A stretch of 64,000 nt of DNA from Kribbella pittospori (GTDB taxonomy: Bacteria; Actinomycetota; Actinomycetes; Propionibacteriales; Kribbellaceae): the NCBI RefSeq assembly GCF_004331465.1, contig NZ_SJKB01000011.1, positions 1 to 64,000 of the forward strand, in the 5' to 3' direction. Shown here in pieces: positions 43,811 through 50,647 of this stretch. The position numbers were made by a program, and so were the translations under genes. The first letter of the stretch is position 1. Each line of letters starts with the position of its first letter. The notes beneath the pieces were generated by a model that worked only from the letters and a program-made list of their open reading frames with translations, ran no database searches and was not told where the DNA came from.

Positions 43811-44344
43811 TCAGTCGGCGTACTCGTTCTCCAGCAGGGAGTAGAGCAGGGAGTCGCGCCAGGCGCCGTTGGTGAAGACGTGGTCGCGGAGGTGGCCCTC
43901 GTAGGTGAAGCCGAGGCGCTTCACCACTCCGATCGAGGCCTCGTTCTCCGGGCCGATCGCGGCGGTCACCCGGTGCCGGCCCTGGGTGGAGAACGCGAAC
44001 CGCAGCATCACCCGGGAGGCGTCGGTGGCGTAGCCGTGACCCCAGTGGTCGGCGTGGATGGCGTAGCCGAGCTTCGCTCCCCACGGCCCGCTGGGCGCCA
44101 GCCGGGCGAAGCCGATCACCCGGTCGTCGTTCCGGCGGGTGACGGCGAGCATGTGATCCGGCCGGTCCTCCCGGGCCGAGCGTTCGATGATGCCGGCCAG
44201 GGCCGAGGCGGCCTTGGCGCGGTCGTAGCTGTCGAAGGCCATCCAGGTGGTCACCCTGTCGTCGCCGGCAACGGCCAGATAGTCGTCCAGATCGGTGGGG
44301 CGGAATTCGCGCAGCGTGGTCAGGTCGCCGCTCAGGGGATCCAT
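43811..44344 (-). CDS. GNAT family N-acetyltransferase (RimJ/RimL-like)
   Basis: A 177-residue acetyltransferase with LTTLREFRPTDLDDYLAVAG, the acetyl-CoA loop region AIHADHWGHGYATDASRVML and the C-terminal NEASIGVVKRLGFTYEGHLR, typical of RimJ/RimL and ribosomal-protein-like GNATs. The substrate is unknown. ATG 44342-44344 was chosen because domain homology begins there. It follows the HTH/TPR regulator by 8 bp on the same strand. Confidence 0.9.
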   Translation of the reverse strand: MDPLSGDLTTLREFRPTDLDDYLAVAGDDRVTTWMAFDSYDRAKAASALAGIIERSAREDRPDHMLAVTRRNDDRVIGFARLAPSGPWGAKLGYAIHADHWGHGYATDASRVMLRFAFSTQGRHRVTAAIGPENEASIGVVKRLGFTYEGHLRDHVFTNGAWRDSLLYSLLENEYAD

Positions 44345-44352
44345 CCGGGCGG

Positions 44353-45648
44353 CTACCGGGGGAACGTCTGCATCGGTGTCCGGGTGAACATCTCGATCTC
44401 CTCCTGCAGCTCGCGGGCGTCGTCCGCACGCCCGGACTGCCGCAGCGCCTGGTGGACCCGGCGGGCCGAGTGCACCACGCCGTTGATCCGGCGCTCGGTC
44501 GGCAGGCCCAGCACCGGCGCGATGGCGTCGGCCGCGCCATCGAGCTCGCCACTGGCGATCCGGTTGATCGCCATCGCGGCCTGGCTGCCCGCGGCGTCGC
44601 CGAAGGCCCACTCCGGGTGGTTCTGGTCCGTGTAGGCGTCGACGGCCTGGCTCGAGTACCGCGACGCCTGCTCGACCTCGCCGGGCAGCCACGCGAGCGC
44701 GTCGGCCGCGTAGTACAGCTGGCGGTGGCGGCCGAAGGTGCACAGGCCACCCATGTCGTCCAGGTCGTCGTTCTGCACCGTGTTCCAGGCCTCTTCGGCC
44801 CGCTCGAGCGCGGCGCGGGTGGCCTCCGGGTTACCCAGCGCGGCCCAGGCGCGGGCCTCGCTCACCGGGAGCCAGACGCTGGTGGTGCTGTTCGCCTGCT
44901 CGGCGTACCCGGCGCCGAGCTGTGCGTACCGGACCGAGTCGTGGGGGTTGCCGGCCCAGTACGAGACCAGCGACTGCAGGCCGCGCACCCAGGCGCGCAG
45001 GCCGTGGTGGTCGGCGTTGTCGGCGCACAGGAAGGCTGTCCGCGCCTGGGTCAGGGCGGCGTGGGGGTTGCCGAGGTCGTGGGACGCCTTGGCGAGCAGA
45101 CCGCCGGTCACGCCGCCGAGGAAGTACAGCTGCCGCAGGTGCTCCGGGCGTTGCCTGCTCTCCAGCAGCGCGAAGACCAGGTCCTGCGTCTCGACCAGCT
45201 GGCCGAGGATTTCTGGCAGCGGACGCTGCGGGTAAGCCTTCGCGACGTGACGCACGTCGTCGTACACCTGTTCCATGGCCTCGCTTCCGAGACCGGACTG
45301 GGCCGCGAGGGCAAACGCCCTCGCTCGGCTGGCAGCCATGTCGAGAACCTCCATCTCATTACCTGTCGTGATCCGTCCACTCGCGGCAGGTGCCGGCACC
45401 ACCTGGGATGCCTGTTCGGGAACGTGCGGCGAGAAGAGCTCCTCGACCGGCTTTCCGAACATGCGTTGCAGGGTGCGCCGGGTCTGAGGAGTGGTACCCG
45501 CGCGCTCGCCCGATGCGAGGCGCCGCAGGTGCCGCTCGGTGATGGTTCCACCCAGCTCGACGAACTCGGCGACGATCTCGGAGTAGGTCTGGTTCCGGCG
45601 CTGGATCAGGTGCGCCAGGACCGTCTTTGGCGTGTACCTCCCCGCCAT
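44353..45648 (-). CDS. HTH regulator with C-terminal TPR-like domain
   Basis: A 431-residue protein. The first about 75 residues contain an XRE-like helix-turn-helix (TYSEIVAEFVELGGTITERH and LRRLASGERAG, then TRRTLQRMFGKPVEELF). Residues 100-430 are helical TPR-like repeats (LRQLYFLGGVTGGLLAKASH, AALTQARTAFLCADNADHHG, SSQAVDAYTDQNHPEWAFGD). The architecture recalls regulators whose TPR domain binds a peptide or small ligand. It is divergent from a 62-residue gene; the seven 11-bp repeats between them are the natural operator candidate. ATG follows GGGAGG at 5 nt. Confidence 0.85.
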   Translation of the reverse strand: MAGRYTPKTVLAHLIQRRNQTYSEIVAEFVELGGTITERHLRRLASGERAGTTPQTRRTLQRMFGKPVEELFSPHVPEQASQVVPAPAASGRITTGNEMEVLDMAASRARAFALAAQSGLGSEAMEQVYDDVRHVAKAYPQRPLPEILGQLVETQDLVFALLESRQRPEHLRQLYFLGGVTGGLLAKASHDLGNPHAALTQARTAFLCADNADHHGLRAWVRGLQSLVSYWAGNPHDSVRYAQLGAGYAEQANSTTSVWLPVSEARAWAALGNPEATRAALERAEEAWNTVQNDDLDDMGGLCTFGRHRQLYYAADALAWLPGEVEQASRYSSQAVDAYTDQNHPEWAFGDAAGSQAAMAINRIASGELDGAADAIAPVLGLPTERRINGVVHSARRVHQALRQSGRADDARELQEEIEMFTRTPMQTFPR

Positions 45649-45707
45649 CGTTCCTCCCGTTCACGTCAGATCAGACGTTGTCTCGACTGATGCCCCACGA
45701 CAAGGTG

Positions 45708-45784
45708 CGGTCCCCCAGATGTCCGCGAGAGGTCCGGAAGAGGTCCGGCAAAGGTCCGGTCCAGGTCCTAGAGCGGTCACGTTG
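45708..45784. promoter_or_regulatory. Seven helically phased 11-bp direct repeats between divergent genes
   Basis: Units start at 45708, 45719, 45730, 45741, 45752, 45763 and 45774. The central four begin AGGTCC, three of them AGGTCCGG. All seven keep G-T-C at unit positions 3-5; the outer ones are degenerate. Consensus is AGGTCCGGNAG. An 11-bp period puts every unit on one DNA face and is typical of OmpR/SARP-type or cooperative dimer binding. The binder could be the HTH/TPR regulator; that is inference. Confidence 0.75.
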
Positions 45785-45862
45785 GGCTCGTGCACCATTA
45801 CTGCCATGACAACCAGTAAGTCCAACTGGTTGCAAGGGCTCAGAGTTACGGGGTGAGAAGTA

Positions 45863-46051
45863 GTGACCATCGCGGAAATGACGTCGAGACAGCACCGGCG
45901 CCGAGTTCGGGTCTGGTTCGGCGAGCACGTGATCGCTCAGTACGTCGCGGAGGCGCCGTTGGCGGCCCGCTACGAGCAGGCGATGCGGCGCCGTTTCGCC
46001 GGTCTCCGAGTCACCAACGACGTCCTCGGCCCGCACGACAGCACCGACTGA
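45863..46051 (+). CDS. Small Arg-rich protein (62 residues) upstream of the hairpin array
   Basis: A 62-residue basic protein with a charged helix pattern: MTSRQHRRRVRVWFGEHVIA followed by YEQAMRRRFAGLRVTND. It has no signal peptide or membrane segment. GTG 45863 is preceded by GGTGAGAAG. It is the only gene between the 11-bp repeat array and the hairpin array, and its stop is 15 nt before the first hairpin. I do not recognise the family. It could be an RNA-binding or regulatory peptide expressed with the downstream RNA, or a cofactor of the divergent TPR regulator. Confidence 0.65.
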   Translation: MTIAEMTSRQHRRRVRVWFGEHVIAQYVAEAPLAARYEQAMRRRFAGLRVTNDVLGPHDSTD

Positions 46052-46065
46052 AACACCGTGACCTT

Positions 46066-46423
46066 CCGGGTCCTCCTCAGACCCGGTTCGCTGCGCCCTG
46101 GGGGCTCCTCACGCTCAGGGGCAGCGCTGGAAGGTCCGAGACACTCCTCAGTCCCGGACGAAACCCAGGTGTGGTCCGGAGCACTCCTCAGCTCCGGACC
46201 ACACCGCCCTCCCGAACCCGGCTGGGCCTGGCGGTTGAGCTCCCTGTATCACCGCCGCCCAGCCGTTCCAAACCACCTCCTGGCCGACACCTCGGGCCAG
46301 GCTGGGCCGAGTGTCCTGGGCGGTAGGACACCGGTGGCTCTTGACACCTCACCGAGAGCCACCCCCTGAGGTGGCCGGCTCCGCTGTGTGACCGCCGCGC
46401 CTGGGCGATCACACAGCGGAGCC
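46066..46423 (+). ncRNA. Candidate multi-hairpin RNA with repeated anti-SD loops CTCCTCA
   Basis: Four consecutive hairpins have different stems but the same loop. SL1 46066-46086: 7-bp stem CCGGGTC/GACCCGG, loop CTCCTCA. SL2 46089-46126: GCTGC/GCAGC outer and CCCTG/CAGGG inner stem, loop CTCCTCA. SL3 46134-46159: GTCCG/CGGAC-based 9-bp stem with one mismatch, loop ACTCCTCA. SL4 46168-46205: perfect 15-bp stem starting GGTGTGGTCC, loop ACTCCTCA. Then SL5 46219-46265, a hairpin region near 46281-46316, SL7 46333-46363 (9-bp stem) and SL8 46377-46423 (perfect 15-bp stem GGCTCCGCTGTGTGA) followed by CTTTCC, a probable terminator. CUCCUC can pair with GAGGAG ribosome-binding sites. The plus strand is favoured because the small gene is just upstream. 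Confidence 0.65.
46377..46423 (+). terminator. Terminator-like 15-bp hairpin ending the hairpin array
   Basis: GGCTCCGCTGTGTGA (46377-46391) pairs perfectly with its complement at 46409-46423. The loop contains a second small GC stem. CTTTCC follows. It lies between the plus-strand hairpin array and the convergent NUDIX-GNAT gene and could end transcription of either. Confidence 0.6.
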
Positions 46424-46440
46424 CTTTCCACGGGCCGCGG

Positions 46441-47457
46441 CTATGACCGGTGGATGTCCGCTTCGGGTCCGGTGATGTACACCGCGAACGGCGCGTCCGG
46501 CTGGACCTCGGCCGAGCCCTCGACCAGCCCTTCGTAGGTGGCTTCACCCACGTAGGTCATCCCGAGCCGCTCCATCACCGCCCGGGACGCACGGTTGATC
46601 CGCTCGGTGAACGCGACGACCGAGTTCCCACCGAGCGTGCGGAACGCGAAGTCCAGTCCGGCCCGGCCGATCTCGGTCGCGATGCCCTGGCCGCGGTACG
46701 CCGTGAGCAGACTCCACCCGAGTTCGAGCCGATCGGCCGCCCACTCGGACCCCACGAGCGCGGTCATCTGCTCGGAGTCCCCCAGGCGCGAGAGCCCGCC
46801 CCGACCGACCAGTGCACCGGACGTCCGGTCGTAGGCCATCCACTTGCTGACGCCGTCCCGCTCCCATGCCTCATGCATCCCGGTGGCCCGCTCAAGTGAC
46901 TCCTCGGCGGACCAGGTGCCGGCGAACCACTGGGCGACCCACGGATCGGCATGCAGAATCTCGAGGTCCGCGGCATGTCCGGGCAGTACGGCGCCCGGCG
47001 CGGTCATCGGTTCGAGCCGGAGGCGCTCGGTGAACCGGGTCCGGACCGCGTGGGCCACTATGTCGCGCAGCCGCCGGTCGCCGTCGGTGCGGCCGACCAT
47101 CAGCAGTTCGAGGTCGTCCGGCCCGACCCAGGCCGATGCGTCGTGCTTGCCCTCTTCGAGTCGCGGCCGGCTCAGGTCCCCGTCGACCGTGATCAGGTAG
47201 TCGAGCTCACGCCGTACTCGGCCCTCGTGCTCCCATTCCCAGTCGGCGACGGTCCAGAGGATGTCGCGGACCTTCCAGCCGGTCTCCTCCTCGACCTCCC
47301 GCGCCAGCGCTTGCTCCGGTGTCTCGCCCGCCTCCAGGTGCCCGCCGACGATGTCCCAGATCCCCGGCAGCAACCGCCGCTCCGCCGTACGCCGCTGCAC
47401 GTAGACACGCTGCTGCTCGTCCCGGATCAAGGCACCGACACAGTCGACCGCACGCAT
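46441..47457 (-). CDS. NUDIX hydrolase-GNAT acetyltransferase fusion
   Basis: A 338-residue two-domain protein. Residues 1-145 are a NUDIX domain with the box GGHLEAGETPEQALAREVEE-ETGW (GX5EX7REUXEEXGU complete). Residues about 150-335 are a GNAT domain with MTALVGSEWAADRLELGWSL, TAYRGQGIATEIGRAGLDFA and NRASRAVMERLGMTYVGEA. The two activities may act on a nucleotide-linked substrate or simply be fused for regulation. Plant-pathogen-like or antibiotic roles cannot be inferred. It is convergent with the hairpin array. Confidence 0.9.
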   Translation of the reverse strand: MRAVDCVGALIRDEQQRVYVQRRTAERRLLPGIWDIVGGHLEAGETPEQALAREVEEETGWKVRDILWTVADWEWEHEGRVRRELDYLITVDGDLSRPRLEEGKHDASAWVGPDDLELLMVGRTDGDRRLRDIVAHAVRTRFTERLRLEPMTAPGAVLPGHAADLEILHADPWVAQWFAGTWSAEESLERATGMHEAWERDGVSKWMAYDRTSGALVGRGGLSRLGDSEQMTALVGSEWAADRLELGWSLLTAYRGQGIATEIGRAGLDFAFRTLGGNSVVAFTERINRASRAVMERLGMTYVGEATYEGLVEGSAEVQPDAPFAVYITGPEADIHRS

Positions 47458-47547
47458 TCCCCCAACCTAGACCCGCGCGGCGACGACCCGCATCAGAGAT
47501 AACCGGTGCCAGTGCACGCGCCGCAAGGTGTGGCAGAGTGCTGAGGC

Positions 47548-48933
47548 GTGACGTCGGTGCCGAACATCTTGTTGATCGTGTCGGATGATCATGGGTATGC
47601 GGATCGGAGTGCGCGGGGGGTGCATTCTGAGGTGCGGACGCCGGGGCTGGATCGGCTGGCTCGTGGTGGAGTGAGTTGCTCCAGTGCCTATGTGACTGCG
47701 CCGATCTGTAGTCCGTCGCGGGCCGGGATCATTTCGGGGCGGTACCAGCAGCGGTGGGGTGGTCAGTGGTTCGACTCGGCCTCCTTCGCGCCGGACGACG
47801 TACCGAGTCTGGCTGAGCTGCTGCAGGAGCGCGGCTATCGGACCGGGTACTTCGGCAAGGTCCACTACGGCGGCGAGAATGTCGGGGACCGGGCCTGCCC
47901 ACCACAGCACGGCTTCGAGGAGACGCTGTACGGCCTGGCCGGACAGTCGCTCGGTCGGCTCAACTATCTGCACCACTCCGAGCAGTCCCAGAGCGAGTAC
48001 GGCGCCGATGCCGCCAAGTACATGGCGGTGCAGCCACTGCTGTCCGGTGACGAACCGGTCGAGCACGAGGGCTTCCTGACCAGCGAGCTCGGCCGCCGCG
48101 CCGCGGAGTTCATCGAGACCGAGGACGAACGCCCGTACTTCTGCATGCTCGCCTTCAACGCGGTGCACAACTTCTGCTGGCAACTGCCCGCCGACGAACT
48201 CGCCCGCCGTGGTCTGCCGGAGTACAACGACTGGAAGCCTGACTCCGGCCGCACCTACACCGAGTGGTACGACGACGTGATCGTGCCGAACCTCCCGCAC
48301 GGGCGCGAGTACTACCTGGCGCAGCTCGAACTGATGGACGCCGAGATCGGCAAGCTGCTCGACCTGCTCGACGCCACCGGTCAGGCGGACAACACTCTGG
48401 TCGTCTACACCACCGACAACGGTGGATCGACCTGCAACTTCGCCGACAACACTCCACTGCGCGGGACGAAGTACACGGTCTGGGAAGGCGGCATCCGGGT
48501 CCCGATGCTGTGGCGCTGGCCGGAGCAGTTGCCGGCCGCACAGCAGACGGACGCACTGGTCAGCACGCTGGACCTCGTGCCCACCCTGGTCGCGGCGGCA
48601 GGTGGTCAGGCCGAGTCGGACGGCGTCGACCTGCTGCCGGTGCTCACCGGCGAGACCCAGTCCGCCCACACCGCCCTGCACTGGGACTGCGGCTTCCAGT
48701 GGGCCGTGCGATCCGGCGACTGGAAACTCAGCTGGGTCGACAGCGACAGCCCATCCGTCGCGCACCTCAGCGAGTACGAGCACGCCCCCATGGGTTCCGG
48801 CTGGCAGCTGACCAACCTCGCCGCCGACCTAAGCGAGCAACACAACCGCATGACCGAGGAGCCCGAGATCGCCCAACGTCTCCAAGCACTGCACGCCACC
48901 TGGCGCACCGAGGTAGGACGAGGGCCTGTCTGA
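47548..48933 (+). CDS. Arylsulfatase family enzyme
   Basis: A 461-residue type I sulfatase. The formylglycine signature is CSPSRAGIISGRY (Cys form), so it needs a formylglycine-generating enzyme encoded elsewhere. Metal-binding residues lie in IVSDDHGYAD and VYTTDNGG; FGKVHYGG supplies the Lys/His pair. No signal peptide is seen, so it appears cytoplasmic. GAGG is only 1 nt before GTG 47548; GTG 47557, three codons in, has better spacing. Its stop codon lies inside the left arm of a long palindrome. Confidence 0.92.
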   Translation: MTSVPNILLIVSDDHGYADRSARGVHSEVRTPGLDRLARGGVSCSSAYVTAPICSPSRAGIISGRYQQRWGGQWFDSASFAPDDVPSLAELLQERGYRTGYFGKVHYGGENVGDRACPPQHGFEETLYGLAGQSLGRLNYLHHSEQSQSEYGADAAKYMAVQPLLSGDEPVEHEGFLTSELGRRAAEFIETEDERPYFCMLAFNAVHNFCWQLPADELARRGLPEYNDWKPDSGRTYTEWYDDVIVPNLPHGREYYLAQLELMDAEIGKLLDLLDATGQADNTLVVYTTDNGGSTCNFADNTPLRGTKYTVWEGGIRVPMLWRWPEQLPAAQQTDALVSTLDLVPTLVAAAGGQAESDGVDLLPVLTGETQSAHTALHWDCGFQWAVRSGDWKLSWVDSDSPSVAHLSEYEHAPMGSGWQLTNLAADLSEQHNRMTEEPEIAQRLQALHATWRTEVGRGPV

Positions 48934-49085
48934 CGGTCCCCCGCCTACTGCGCGGTGCTCGGCACGGCACCTCGCCGCACTGGAGCAAAGGCCACGATGG
49001 AACCACATCGAGGCCTTCGCTCCAGCACGCCGATGCACCGCACCGAGCACCTGCTCGCTACGGCGCGGGACCGTCAGACACGCCC
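48922..49085. repeat. 164-bp imperfect palindrome filling the sulfatase-MFS gap
   Basis: Two arms of about 78 bp meet near 49003. The outer 14 bp are a perfect inverted pair, TGTCTGACGGTCCC at 48927-48940 and its complement at 49067-49080. Inner blocks GGTGCTCGG and CTGGAGC-A-AGGCC also recur inverted in the same order. By eye the arms are about 80 percent alike. It begins just before the sulfatase stop and ends one base before the MFS stop. It could be a bidirectional terminator or a MITE-like insertion. Confidence 0.8.
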
Positions 49086-50537
49086 CTAGACCCGGTTGGG
49101 CTGCTCGGGGATCCGGTTCGGCATGAAGAGAACGGCAGCGACGAGTAGGACGGCAGCACCCGCGGCGCCGTAGTAGACGTCGTGGATGGCCGGGGCCAGG
49201 ACCTCGCCGGGCAGTGTCTCCAGGTCGGCGTGGTCGTCGCCAAGACGTGCAGCGACCACACCGTTGGCCACGGCACCGAAGGCGGCCACTCCGATCGCGC
49301 TGCCGACCGATCGGGCGAACATGTTCGCGCCCGTCACCACGCCACGCGTCTGCCACTCGACCGACGACTGCGCAGCCACGACCGACGGCGACGCCGAGAA
49401 GCCGAGTCCGATGCCGATGACGAAGCACGCACCGGCCAGGTGCAGCACGGAACTCTCAGGCCCGACCGTGAGCAGCAGCCCGGCGCCAACGACGACGATG
49501 CACGCGCCGAACAGCATCGTCGTACGGAACCCGAGTCGCAGGTAGATCCGCCCGGCCACCGAGGCAGCGATCGGCCAGCCCAACGTCATAGCGGCCAACG
49601 CGAACCCGGCGACCAGAGCCGACGTACCCAGCACGCTCTGGGCGAAGAGCGGCACGTACGTCGACAGGCCGATCATCAGCACGCCGATCAGCAGGGCCGC
49701 CGAGTTGGCCGAGTTCAGGACGCGCCGGCTGAGCACCCATAACGGGAGCACCGGCTCGGCCGCGCGACGCTCGACCACGACGAATGCGGTCAGCAGGGCG
49801 ACCGCCCCGGCGAGGATCGCGATACTCGCGCTCGAATCCCAGGACCACATCACTCCGCCCTCGAGCAGGCCGAGCAACAGCATTGAGCCGCCGATCGCCA
49901 GCAGCACCGCACCGGCGTAGTCGATCCGGTGGCTCGTCTTCGGTACGGCGTTCTCGTGGAAGCGACGGACCAACGCCCAAGCGGCGGCGATGCCGAGCGG
50001 GATGTTCACGAAGAAGATCCAGCGCCACGAGATGAAGTCGGAGAACACGCCGCCGAGGGTCGGGCCGACGAACGACGAGATGCCCCACACGCTGGCCAGG
50101 TAGCCCTGGACCTTGGCCCGCTCCGCCACCGTGTAGATGTCGCCGACGATCGTCATCCCGATCGGCTGGATCGCGCCCGCGCCGAGACCCTGGATCAGCC
50201 GGAACGCGATCAGCGCCGGCATGCTCCAGGCGAACCCGCACAGCACCGAGCCGAGCAGGAACAGCCCGACGCCGACCAGCATGATCGGCTTGCGGCCGCG
50301 CAGGTCGGCGAGCTTGCCGTAGATCGGCACCGAGACGGCCTGGGCCAGCAGATAGATGGAGAACAGCCAGGGGAACTGGGTGAACCCGCCGAGGTCGTCG
50401 ACCACCGACGGAACGGCCGTGGCCAGGATGGTCGCGTCGATCGCCACCAGCCCGACGCTCAGCATCACCGCGAGCAGGATCGGTCCCCGCTCCGACCGAA
50501 GGCCCACACTCGCCCGGTCGATCCGCTCAGTAGTCAT
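49086..50537 (-). CDS. MFS drug exporter, DHA2/EmrB-like (14 TM)
   Basis: A 483-residue major facilitator with about fourteen hydrophobic helices. It has the DHA2 motifs: VAIDATILATAVPSVVDDLG (motif D1), LADLRGRKPIMLVGVGLFL (motif A), RLIQGLGAGAIQPIGMTIVG (motif B) and VGPTLGGVFSDFISWRWIFF (motif C). It should export hydrophobic drugs with protons. ATG 50537 is nearly leaderless, with TAGATT about 9 nt upstream; a TTG four codons further up is less likely. Its stop abuts the long palindrome. Confidence 0.92.
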   Translation of the reverse strand: MTTERIDRASVGLRSERGPILLAVMLSVGLVAIDATILATAVPSVVDDLGGFTQFPWLFSIYLLAQAVSVPIYGKLADLRGRKPIMLVGVGLFLLGSVLCGFAWSMPALIAFRLIQGLGAGAIQPIGMTIVGDIYTVAERAKVQGYLASVWGISSFVGPTLGGVFSDFISWRWIFFVNIPLGIAAAWALVRRFHENAVPKTSHRIDYAGAVLLAIGGSMLLLGLLEGGVMWSWDSSASIAILAGAVALLTAFVVVERRAAEPVLPLWVLSRRVLNSANSAALLIGVLMIGLSTYVPLFAQSVLGTSALVAGFALAAMTLGWPIAASVAGRIYLRLGFRTTMLFGACIVVVGAGLLLTVGPESSVLHLAGACFVIGIGLGFSASPSVVAAQSSVEWQTRGVVTGANMFARSVGSAIGVAAFGAVANGVVAARLGDDHADLETLPGEVLAPAIHDVYYGAAGAAVLLVAAVLFMPNRIPEQPNRV

Positions 50538-50647
50538 GACAAAGGTCAATCTAGCTGCCGGGACAACGATTCCCGCAGCCCCGGATCGTCAGGTGGACGC
50601 ACGCTAGGCCAGGCACGGTCGGCTAATGCGCGGCTACGCTCCGGGGG

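Noticed and set aside
45708..45784. 11-bp repeats as plasmid-type iterons of an origin
   Set aside because: No replication initiator gene or AT-rich region nearby; the position between divergent genes fits an operator better.
46058..46369. 103-codon plus-strand open frame starting at GTG 46058 through the hairpin array
   Set aside because: Translation is Pro/Gly/Ser/Arg-rich with no domain and no ribosome-binding site. The hairpin structure with conserved loops explains the sequence better, though ribosome profiling could test it.
46066..46423. Hairpin array as a CRISPR array or simple tandem repeat
   Set aside because: Only the 7-8-nt loops are repeated; stems differ and spacing (32, 39, 40 nt) is uneven, so there is no repeat-spacer pattern.
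48829..49428. 199-codon minus-strand frame across the long palindrome
   Set aside because: Spans the inverted repeat and the 3' ends of two real genes; no protein-like features.
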